From Argyresthia goedartella (lineage: Eukaryota > Arthropoda > Insecta > Lepidoptera > Argyresthiidae), in contig OX463816.1 of assembly GCA_949825045.1 (NCBI GenBank), forward strand, positions 18,425,243 through 18,489,242: a stretch of 64,000 bases of DNA. Reading direction: 5' to 3'. The notes below the pieces were generated by a model. That model saw only the letters and a program-made list of their open reading frames with translations. It searched no databases and was not told the origin of the DNA. How positions within the stretch are numbered: the first letter of the stretch is position 1; each line of letters opens with the position of its first letter. Below are positions 51,701 through 63,700 of this stretch, piece by piece. A program made the translations under genes and the position numbers.

Positions 51701-54700
51701 GAGTCACTTCTTCAGTCTGTGTTGAAAAAATTATATCTCATTCTTAAACGACATCAGCTAAATCGAACTAAAAAGTTACGTTAGTTAGTTAGTTAATGTG
51801 ATGTCCTTTGCCCGGATTAGATGGCGTGGAAGAAGCCTAGACCTATCAGAGGGAAAATGTAGGCTGATTGATTGATTGAAAATTTTCAATAATACATTGG
51901 GCGCCATCTTGTCTTCCTCAGATCGAGAGCGAGCCAGCGCGCGTGCGCTACGAGGTACTGATCGGAGCGACGTTCGCGCCCGGCCAGATCACCGCCTGGT
52001 TCAGCAACTACGGGTACCACGACTCGGCGATGTCACTGGCAGCCGTCAACAATGCCGTGCTCAAGGCGCACCAACCGAACAGCTCGCTCGCTGTCATCAA
52101 CCACCCTCTGCCGTACTCTATAGAGAACTTGGTATCTTAACTGCTGTATACATATTTACATAAATGTATAATGCTAATGTACACTGCCTGACGACGACCC
52201 GAAGGGCCGAGTGGGCAGCGACCCTGCCTATGAAGCCAGGGGTCCCGAGTTCGAGCCCCGGTGGCGGCAAATATTTGTTTGATTACAACGGTTGTTCGTA
52301 CCTTAGTCATAGTTATTTACATATCTAAGTATAATATTTATTAATCTAAGTACGTGTATCGTTGTCTAGTACCCAAGATACAGGGAATTTTAGTTTGGGG
52401 CTAGATCAATGTGTGTAAATAGTGTCCTAGGTATTATTATTATTATCTGACTTTATAGAATGCCTCGTGTTATGGGGACGAGAAAGAGCTATATCAGAAA
52501 TGCATAATTAGTTACTAGATAAAAACCTTGTGTCATAATTTGTAGATGTCATTTGCGTGCCATGTTATCGTAGTTTATCTCTATGAGGATGTTAGGGAAT
52601 TATTCTGAAGAGCTTCACTGTGCCACCGATTTATTTTTGACTTCTCAACAACTTCATCTGTGGAGCCTCGGCGCTGGACCACAAAACGTCGCCACGAAAT
52701 TTCCTGTTCTCTTCATACATTTTATATGGACTCGACGCACACTGTAAAAGCCGGTGGCCGCCACCATGCCACAAAACGCTAACACTCGCTACTCGTATAA
52801 CGAATAACCCATCCCTACGCTTCAGTCAACCCGGGCGAAGTTATTTATGACACTGCAAGCAATACGCAACAGCAAAACAAATACTCCGACTACATTTTCT
52901 TTCAAACAAACAAACAAAAAATTTTTTAATCTTTAAAAGAAAATGTACTAAGTTTAGTTCTGAGTAGGATTACGCCACATGTGTCGGTAATCACAAAAGT
53001 TCTCATTGCTGGGCTATTTTAATAGCCTGTGTTAATGAAAGCAGGCTCATGCCTCTAATGTAAGTATAGGTAAGCATAATAAAGTTAACATATAATTAAA
53101 GGTGGCAAGTACCTATGAATTTTGATTTGCTAAATGTATCACATAAGTATATAACAAATTGGTGTGTGTGTGTGTACGTGTATGTGCGTGCGTGTGTGTG
53201 TTTGTGAAGGTGTGTATGTGTGTAATTGTGTGCGAGGGTGTGTTTGGAAAGCGTGTGTGTATGTCTGTGTTTTGGTTTGAGCTACCTTCTTACAGGAAAA
53301 ATATCAAGAATAGGGTTTAAGAAGTTTTTCTTTTAATTTTAATAAGTTATCTACTAAAAATATTAAACAGCGTTTAACCTCAAAACAAACGTCAAATCCC
53401 ATACGTTTTCGTTTTTCAACAAGTGTTGAACACCAGTTTATATTTTTGTGGTAAGGCCCTACTTGTTTACATTCATGAATCAGAAGCGGATAAATATATT
53501 TAATCTTGTTAAACAAGTTATACAAGAAGGGACCAATATAAAGGTTAAAGCGTTTTATGAAAATTAATCTTGGTAAGAGGACATTGCAAATCCTGTCTTT
53601 ACGTCGTCGTCGTGAGGTGGTGTTGCAAGATTATTATATTAAAGATGAATAATTTCCCGATTGTTAGTACCTTATAAAGACTTTACAGTTGAACTGTAGG
53701 GAACAGAATAGGGCGTTTAGTTGCCACTTTAAGGATGGCGCGTTGAGCTATTTCTAGGGGTTTCATTGTTGTTTCGACGTACAAAATCAAAAATGCACCC
53801 GTAGCCAGGTACCGAGTATGAAAGTAGCCGCACTAATTACTATGTAAACTAAGTACATTTTGCGAGCTAAAACCCAACCCATTGATTTTTCACTAAAATT
53901 ATATAATTTCCCACAACTGAGACGAACCCAGTACACCTCATATATTAAAATCCGGCAAGCCGTTTAGGCTGAAGCGCCTGGTAACGAAATGGTCTCACAT
54001 ACATACATATTTAGGCCCGAAAACCAATAGCCCCCTTCTTGTGCAGTCGGGTAAAAAGTCTGAAGCGCGCTTCAGCCAGGTCATTGTTCGCCACAAGTGG
54101 CGGCGTTTTGTGGCGACGTTTGGTGGTTCGTATGCGTCGAGGTTTAGATGGCTTCACAAGCAGCAGAAAGATATCAGACGATTGTGGTGCCATCTAAAAT
54201 TGTTTTAACTCCATGATGCGTCCAAGACGACATTACAAAACCAAGTTAATGTTTCTTCACATTTAAACTTTCATTGTAATGATATCGTTGGCTCCGTTGG
54301 CTGTATCAAGGTTCTCTTTCCACAAAGCAGAGTAGTGTAGTGCTGTCCTTGTCTACAGGTGCGTGTGATGGCGACGGGAAGCAGCATGGGTTTCCAGTTT
54401 GCGTTCAACATCGGATTCTGCCTGGCGTTCGTCACAGCGTTCCTCGTGCTGTTTGTGATCAAGGTACAACCTATTGTCTTTTTATTAAAGCGAATATTCC
54501 AAGAACGATCCAATGTTCTCGGAATACATGGCCACATAAATGTTCACTATAGATTTAAGAAATAACTTTTAAGGTGACGCTTCTGGTTAGGATAAATTTT
54601 GTTTATATACGCCGCGATTTTGGGATATTCTGGTTATATACCCTAGAAATTGCTCCTTAGGAAAAGTGTCCGAGTATCCACCCTGAGGAGGGTGGATTTA

Positions 54701-57700
54701 TACTCAGGGTGCATTCTGGGGCACTTGGGCTAAGCTTGGAATTTCTAGGGTGGATAACCGGAATGACGCGCCTATTAACAAAAATATGGCGGCCGTTGTC
54801 TTATGGTCCTACAGGAGCGCGTGAGCGGCGCGAAGCTGCTCCAGCGCGTATCGGGCGTGCGCCCCGCCGTGCTGTGGGGCTGCGCGTTCGCGTGGGACTG
54901 GCTGTGGATGGCGTTGATCTACCTGTGCATCGTGGTGACGCTGGCTGCCTTCCAGGAGAACACGCTTAGCACACCGGCGGAACTCGGTGAGCTAACTTCA
55001 TCATCATATTTCAAGATGCAGGTTGTACACTCCACTGCACGGAATTGTGGCGAAATATGGTCAGTACTAGGGCCGCAAAACAAAGAAGAGGACCTGGACA
55101 AGCCAGACCAACAAAAACATTGTTGGAACAACAACAACAACAAAAACAGTGTTTCGTAGGTTAACATTACAGCTATCGCTAAGTTTGGAAAATGTTGTAA
55201 GGTTCTTGCGTACATACATTATATTTTCGAAAATAAATTGACTAGCTACAGTTAGTATGTCAATTTCTTTAAAAAGCTCTCTTTAAGAGTATGTGCGTTT
55301 TATATTATAAACAGCTCGAATAGCTTTTTTCTGTAAAATAAAAAATAGTTTGAATATCCGCTGCTTTCCCCCACAACAAGATACCATACATGACACTATG
55401 AAAGTAGCTAAAATATACTAGCCTAGTTGTGCCCACAGCCGCAGAACCAGCTAATAATAATTTACCAGCTAATTTATCTATGTGGGGTCCCCACTGCAAT
55501 TTGCAAATGGTTACTGCAAGAAACTTCGCATCATTTACTAATTCTAACGTGTTGATGTCTAACACTAAACTGGTCTCAACTTTCCTGAGATTTGAAAGTG
55601 AGAATTTGATACACGTTCTTTTACCAGCGTTTAACAATAAATTATTGACTGTGAACCAATTCAAGGTTAAAGACAATACTCCATTAACATCATCAAAATC
55701 TTCTTTTTGTCTTTAAATTTTGAAGACCAGTGAAGTATCATCAGCAAATAACACTATGTCAGTCAATTTCTCCACCATGAAAGGCAGATCGTTAATATAT
55801 ACCAGGAATAAGAAAGGGCCTAATATGGAACCTAGTGGAACGCCAATTTTTACTTCCGATCCATCAGATTCAACGCCGCTGAATTCTGGCTTTTTGATTC
55901 TATTGCTTAGGTATGATCTTAGTAGATTCAACGCTTTATTTCTAACTCCGTAATGATTTAATTTCATTAAGAGCATATCATGATCAACAGACGCCTTCGA
56001 CAGGTCGCAAAAAACTCCGATAGCATCCTGTGCGGCTTCCCATGCAGAATAAATATGAGGTACAAGGGTAATACCTGTATCCGTAGTCGATTTACCCCTA
56101 CTGAACCCGTATTGTTTTGCGTGGAGTTGTTTTGTACGGTTGAAGTGTGAGAGCATTTGATTGAGTATAATACTTCCAAATATTTTACTAAGTGCTGGAA
56201 GAACAAATATTGGTCTGAAATTTGAAGGATCATCCTTGTCTCCCGAATTGAACAAAGGTATCAGTTTACTGTGGTTTATGAGGTGTGGGAAAGGAACATA
56301 TAAGCTAAGTGTGGGGCTATAATTAGAATTACTGAACCAATCACTTTGACTGATATAACCCCACAGGTCTTCAGTATTTTTTAATCTAAACGTTTTGACA
56401 ATTTCCTGGGGATATACATGATGAAATTTAAAATATACATTACTGATGCTCGTGCTGTTTCTTAACAAAGTCTATGCTTCATATGGAGATGAATTTAGAC
56501 GCTCTGTTGTCAGTAAGGGTACATTGGTGAAGAAAGTTTCGAAAGCTTGAGCTATCTTAGCGATAGATTTAACAACATCATAACCTATCTTTAAGCAGAA
56601 ATCATTGTCCCTTGGTATAACTATGCCAGTTTCACGGTTGATGATTTTCCAAACCGTTTTCATTCTATCAATATAATTTTGTATTTTTCTATTAATGTGT
56701 TTAATAGTAAAGTAAAGTTAAATTCTATTTAATTAATATTTAAAATTAATGTACTGACCAAAATCTAAAGTAAATAATAACGCGTTTGATGAAGTATTAG
56801 TTTTCTGTACTTGATTAATTTGTAAAACTTTAAACAAATAATAAAAAACTCTTAAAAATAAACTGAAAAGTAGAAAACACTAGTGCGAAAAAGTGGTACT
56901 GCCGCACGATTTGGCTTTGTGGAAAACGCACTTTACGAGCAAATGCATTGTTATTGTACATTGTTGTAGAAACTGGACAGTTAGCAATAGATCGATGCGT
57001 GAGTTTGAGACGAGTACATCAATATTGCTCTCGATTCGAGAGGTCTCGGATTCGAATAACGGCTGGAAAGTAAGAAATAAAGCCCTTGGATATTGACGTC
57101 ACTGTTTTTGGTTCCCACGACACAGTGTATCCTAGTGTGCAATGTATGTGCCTGTGTACAAATCTTTATGTTTGTAAAAAACAATTTTAGATACCTTTTA
57201 CCTTGAATAACTTAACATAGAGTCATGTGATTTATTATGAGTTTTGGGAACAAAATTAAAGTTGGCAAAATCGAGGTGTCGCAAGTTTCCAGCTTATTAT
57301 CTCACATTCCGAAGTGAAACTCTAAATTTCTTGGGCTATTGTGATCAACAAACGAAGCAATCTATAAATGGTTTATGGTCTAACTGAAGGATCATCATTT
57401 ATTTCACAAGTTCACTCCCATAGCGCTCACCAAAACATACACAATTAATCCAATCATCCCGCACCCTTCCAATACCACTGAAACCTACGCTAGTTTATTT
57501 TAACCGAATTCACAAAAGGAGGTGGTCTACAATTCGTCGGGATGTATGTTTTTTATGTTTGTTCATCGATTTCTCCAGACGGAATTAATGAAGCCATGTA
57601 TGGGTTTGTTTTGTATCAAATAGGCGGTATTGAAGTCGGTTTTTATAACGTTTTTCTTTTTGTTTAAATTATTATTTTCTCTATTCGGTTACAGGTCGAA

Positions 57701-60700
57701 TCATGCTAGTCCTGATGGTATTCTCTCTGGCTATCATCCCGGTACACTATCTCGCGTCGTTTTATTTTGAGGCGCCGGCTACAGGTTTCGCCAAGATGTG
57801 CTTTATTAACATATTCTCAGGTGAGTAACATTTTTCTGTTCTTTAAATCGACAATAACTATATCTACAAAATCTAAATAACTTTCGAAATAAGTTACTAA
57901 CAATTACAAAAAACCGCATTAGGCGCGGGAGGTGAATGGTTACAATCCGTCCAGCCGTTTGACCGCTAGGGTGCCACACACACACAAACACACACGCATA
58001 TAACACCCCTCTTCTGCCCCTACTACGCATGGAAAAGGGTGTTACAATATGTCAATATGGGCGGTCGTTGGTTGATGAGGTACAGGTCGAATATTTTGGT
58101 TTGATATATCAGTATACTTTGATTTTCCTGTACTTTACAAGAGACAGAATCCACATTCGTGCTCTTCTTAACTACAGCTTCACTACTACTCATTAATTCC
58201 CGATATGATTGTTCTTCTTTTTATCGTGACTTCAGATTTCAGATTTCAGATTTCTTTATTGCAATAATCATGTGTCATTACAGTTCTTATATGTAATTCA
58301 AGAGGTACATGACACCCTGTAAGGGCACTACAATATGATTAAACTAATTCCTTAATTGCTAGCTTATAATTGTCTATTTCTAGTATTATTTAATTATACA
58401 TATTTTCTTTTCTATTGTGTACTTTAACATTAATTATCACTGAAAAATTCTTGAAGAGAATAGTAACATTTCTGGATCAAGTACTTATTGAGGGTTATTT
58501 TGAATAAAGTATTGTCTTTTATATTTTGTATGTGATATGGTAGAGCATTGAAAACTTTTGCTGCCATTGAGTGGGGACCAGAGTTTATGATTTCTAGTTT
58601 AGCAATCTTGGTGGCTAGGCGTTGTTGTGATCTAAGGCCCTCAGGGCGAGTATGTTGTGGAAAAAGAGGCATATTTTTCCTGACAAAGACGCTGATTTCT
58701 AAAATATAGAGCGCTGTCATAGTTAAAATATTATATTCCACAAAATATCTTCTACAGCTCGTCCTCGCTTCTATATTAGCCAGAATTCTAATACATTTTT
58801 TTTGTAATATAAAGACGTTTTTTGCGTCTGTGCTATTGCCCCAAAGAATTATACCGTACCTAAGCCAGGCTTGTGCATACGCATGATAAGCGCATGTTGC
58901 CGTCCTGAGGTCTGTAGTTTTTTTCAGCTCTGATAGGGCATATATAAAGCTTGAGAGCTTACCAGTTATCTTTAGAATGTGGCTTTTCCAATTTAAATTA
59001 TTATCTAAATTGATACCTAGGAGACAAGAAGTCTCTACATTTTCTATTACAGTTCCGTTAAATTTATAGTTTATAATATCTAGGGGTCGTTTTTGGTAAG
59101 GTCTAAATTCCATTAATTTGGTTTTGTTAAAGTTAATTTCTAAGTTATGGTCATCTAACCAAGTTTTAATGCTATTTAGGTGTGAGTTTAGGTCTATAAT
59201 TAATTTCTCTACGTTTTGACTAGGAAAAATCAGGGATATATCATCTGCAAATAGCGTACATGGTATATTAATAGTATTAGGTAGATCATTTATATATATT
59301 AAAAAAAGTAAACATCCGAGCACGCTACCCTGCGGGATCGATTTGGTTAATTCTACTTCATTTGATCGTTTTTTACCGATTCGCTTGGTAGTTGAGTTAT
59401 AATGTTCTATATCAACATATTGTATTCGGTTGCGCAAGTACGATGAAAACCAGTTGAAAGCAATACCTCTCACTCCCACACCATAGAGTTTTTCCAAAAG
59501 AGCTCCGTATAAGACTCGATCATAAGCTTTGCTCATGTCTAAGAGAACTCCAATGGCATGTTTTTTATCGTTCAGTATTTTTAAAATCTCGTTAACATAT
59601 GTAATTACTGCTAATGTAGTCGATCGACCCTTACGGAAACCATTCTGATTATTGTTGAATATATTAAATTTTTCGCAAAAATTGTAGATACGTTTGTACA
59701 TAGCGGATTCAATTATTTTAGAAAAGGTGGGAAGAAGAGCAATCGCGCGATAATTATTACAATCGCTACGGCTGCCGCTCTTGTGTAAAGGTTTTACTAT
59801 AGTTATTTTTAGTTTTTCTGGTACGACGCCTTGTGTAAAAGACTGATTAATAATAAAAGACAAAGGTGGGGACAGTTCCAATGCACATTCCTTTATCAGC
59901 GTTGGAGGTAACTCATCAAAACCACAACTTCTTTTGCTTTTTAGTTTCCGTATTAATGAAAAAACTTCAGATGGTGTAGTTGGATGGAGAAATACTGAGT
60001 TATACGTTGGAGATAGTACCGGTCGTCCCTTGGGTGGGTTTATACCAGGAGCACCTACTGATGAGAAATATGCATTGAAATAATTGGCAATTTTGAGGGG
60101 GTCATTGGTAGTTTTATTATTTATATTTAGTTGTATGTTTGATCTTACTTTTTTCTTGGTTTTATTAGTTCGAATCTTAACTACTTGCCACATAGCTTTA
60201 ATGATATTATTTGATTTTAATACTTTATTTTTAAAATGAATTTTCTTAGCATTGGCTACAGTCTTTTTCAAAAGTTTTTCATATTTTTTGTAATAATTGT
60301 TTAAAATTGTGTTGTCTGTCTGCGAGGTAAATATTTTTAAAAGCCGTTTGTTTTTGCAAGATATTTTTAGCCCTTTTGTCAACCATGTATTTTTATGATC
60401 GTTTTTAATAATAATTTTAGATTTTGGGATAATCTTGTCTAAAATAATAGTAATTCTGTCAAGGAATTTGTTATAGTTTTCATTTACAGATTCCGTTATA
60501 TCAAAAACAGTGTTCCAGTTAACTTTACTAACTTCTAATTTAAATTCTTGCTTTTTACGTTCGCTAAAAATTCTTTCAAATGTAAACCATTGTTCTTTAT
60601 TATCTTTATTAGTGTAAGGTATGCTTATAAAAATTCCTTTGTGATCCGACAAACCTAATTCTTTAACCTCTGCGCTAACTTTGACATTTGGATCATGTAC

Positions 60701-63700
60701 GTTGTTGAAAACTAGGTCAATGCATGTAGAGGTGTTTAGCGTAACTCTTGTTGGTTCGTTTACCAGTTGAAAGAAGTTGAAGTTTTTCATTAAGTTTAAT
60801 AGCCTAGTCGTTAGATTATTTTGTTCGAGAATGTTTATATTGAAATCCCCGCCTATAATAATATTTTTAATTCTATCTTTGATCATTAATAATTGCAAGA
60901 GCTTTGAAAGTGATTCATAAAACATTTCAGGTTGCCTCTTGCTATCTGGCCAATACAGAGCCACTAATACTAAATTTATTTTGGGCAACTCTATTGCACA
61001 TATTTCAAAAATAGACTCTATGGCCAAATTTGAGATATCAGTTCGCTCTTTGCAGTCTTCATCGTTTTTTAATAGAATGCATACGCCTCCACCCTCTCGC
61101 TCTGAGCGACAGAAACTACTGGCCAAATTAAAACCTTCAATACTTAGGAGGTCCTTTTTAGACGTTGTAATCCATGTTTCCGTAATACAAATTGCCTTAA
61201 TGTTCTTAATATGGTCTAGGGTAGCTTCCAATAAATGGCGTTTATTCTTTAAGCTTCGCATATTTTGGTATAGTATGTTAAATTTTGACATTTTAGTGGG
61301 ATGAATTGACTCGAAAAAGCTCTACATTAGCGTTTAGATTTTCGTTATTATTATACACAATCTCGTTATTATTATACCAATTGCTTATGTCATCAATTTT
61401 CGCTTTTACATCAAGGAATACCTGTTTCAATCCATTCTTATTCAAAACCCCGCTGTGAGGGTTAAACATGGTGTGGTCGTAGTAAAGGTTCAAATTAGAG
61501 TCTACTATATAACCGTGTTCATGCTTCATGATATCTATACAAAGCAGTTTATTAAAAGCCTCTATTCTGGAGTTGAAGATATCAAAATTTCTGTTCCCTT
61601 GCTTAAAGGTTGGCACGCATAACAACACATTTGTATGAGTGACTTTAAGTAGTATTTCTCTAATCGATAAAACTAGGTCGTGGTATTTTCCTGTGTATTT
61701 AAAATCTTCGCTTCCTAAAAGAACTATGATGTAATCATCGATAGAAAAGTTGGCTACCTTTGACTCTACTCCTTGCAAAAGCTGTTCTATGCCTCTATTA
61801 GGCATGAGATAATGGCATATTTCGTATGACCCTTCGAAATTTGATTGTGCGATTTCTAACGTTCCATTAAATCTATCTGTACTTAACAAACAAATCTTGT
61901 TTTTCTTCGCCCTTGCGTTTGATTCGGCTGATATAGTGGACTCGTCGGATCTCTGCACTGTATTTTTGGGTATTTTTGGGCTGCATTCATTTGGGCTGTC
62001 CGCTTTTCTCGGCTCTAAAGTCGCTTTGGTTGGTGTGCTTGTAGAGCTCTGGGGCTCTCTATCTGATTTATTTTTTGGAGATTTTATGTTTTTGTTGCAG
62101 GTAGATGTTTGTATAGGTGTGCTGAAGTTTGATCCATTATGGCCGAGTTTTGAAGGCGTGAACTCGTCAGTGGTTGCATTATTATTTACATACTTTTGCC
62201 GCTGGGGTGATGATCGGCATATACTCAATAGCTGATTCACTCTTGCGTCTCGCTTTGATAATGTTTTCGTGAGAGCATAATTTTCCGCCACCAATCTCTC
62301 GATTTCGCCATCTGCACTTGCTAATTTTAATTCTAGCTGAGAAATTTTGTTATTGAGATATTCTATCTTTTCTATAGCGTTTTCTTTAGTTTGTGACATG
62401 CTTTCCGGGCAACTTCGGTTGAGGGTTTCATTGGCAAGCATTTGTGTTTCACTTATTGTGTCTCCAAACTTCCCACTGTTGCCGGTTGGCGCGTCAGCTC
62501 GCATACTCTCGCCCATTCTCTAATGTTGCGGAGACACGACTTCTTCCTTCTGCCAGTGCATTTTTTCCCATCTGGCTTGCCAATTGGCTACTCTTGACAA
62601 GGGTAATCAGCATAGATACTTTTTATGGAAACATTGTGATGTGACGTCATAACACATATTTGTCAAATGGTGGTCTTTTGACAAAAGATTTATAAAATAA
62701 GATTGCAAAAATTTGCAATTCTGATATCGACGAGCCGTTTTGTAAAAAAGGCTTCAACGTCGGACATGGTTTTTATGTTTGTTAGACTACCTACTAATAC
62801 TATATTTTAAATTTGAAGAAGTCGGTACCTACGTGTCACATGTCCGAAGTATTTTGACTTATATAGCAAAGGCTATTTAACTTTGACCGTGTATTTGCAG
62901 GCTGCATGCCGTTCCTGATCACAGAGGTGCTCCGGCTCCCGGAGGTGGGCAGTCCGACGTACGCGCACCTATTCGACTGGCTCTTTTCGCCGCTGCCCAT
63001 ATACTGCATCTGCCGGAGTTTCAGGTACGCACCATACCAGTATTTCATTTTAATAAAGTTTTTTTTTTGATGGCTCGCGCAGTAAAGAAGTGTAGCAAGA
63101 TCTGGGTACGTTAGTTCGAGGACAAAAATATACATATAAATACAGCCAACATGACTTAGTTAGACCATCATCACCATCATTGGCCTTATCATCTCTTCAG
63201 ATGTTTATTACAGCTGCTGTGCATTCTGGGAGCCACATTTTTCTTGTGACTGGACAGACCGTTACGGGCTCTACATTTCTTGCCACAACGGTCGCCAGCA
63301 AATTCGACGCTAGGTGGTGGGGACGGTTGTTTTCTCTCTAGGCGTGTTCTCCTTCGTTTTTACAACCACTGTTCGTCGTGTCTGGTTCTACCCTGGCGTA
63401 GTATTGGATGTCTCCTTCCCGGTCTCTCCAGTGCTAGAAGTTCTCAGTTATAGACCATAATAGCCACGCACTAACTCAATCACTTCAATCTAGGGCATAT
63501 GTCGAACAGTGGTCAAACAAGTGCTGATGAAGCCAGTAAATCCAATAAGAACGCCACACTCCACTACGCTGCAGTGAATAATTGGCAGGGGGTCTCACTC
63601 AGCGGTTTAGGTACCTTCGGCTGGCCGACCCCACTTCCGGGATTTCAGTTGGTAGCCGCTCGCTTGGCTCGCACGTAGTCGCATCGCGTCGCGCTATCCG

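Larger units (their letters stand above)
58233..62600 (-). mobile_element. full-length LINE with two intact ORFs, antisense in ABCA intron 20
   Basis: About 4.4 kb. The 3' end at the left is (tgaaatc)n after an aataaagaaatc stretch (58233-58265). ORF1 is 62516-61293 and ORF2 61291-58430, both uninterrupted. The 5' end lies somewhere in 62520-62640; the target duplication could not be fixed. The two complete ORFs and short tail indicate a young insertion. It belongs to the Jockey/CR1/L2 group with microsatellite tails; the exact clade needs a phylogeny. Confidence 0.92.

Noticed and set aside
62444..62644. + strand frame at the LINE 5' end
   Set aside because: Antisense to ORF1 start; no support.
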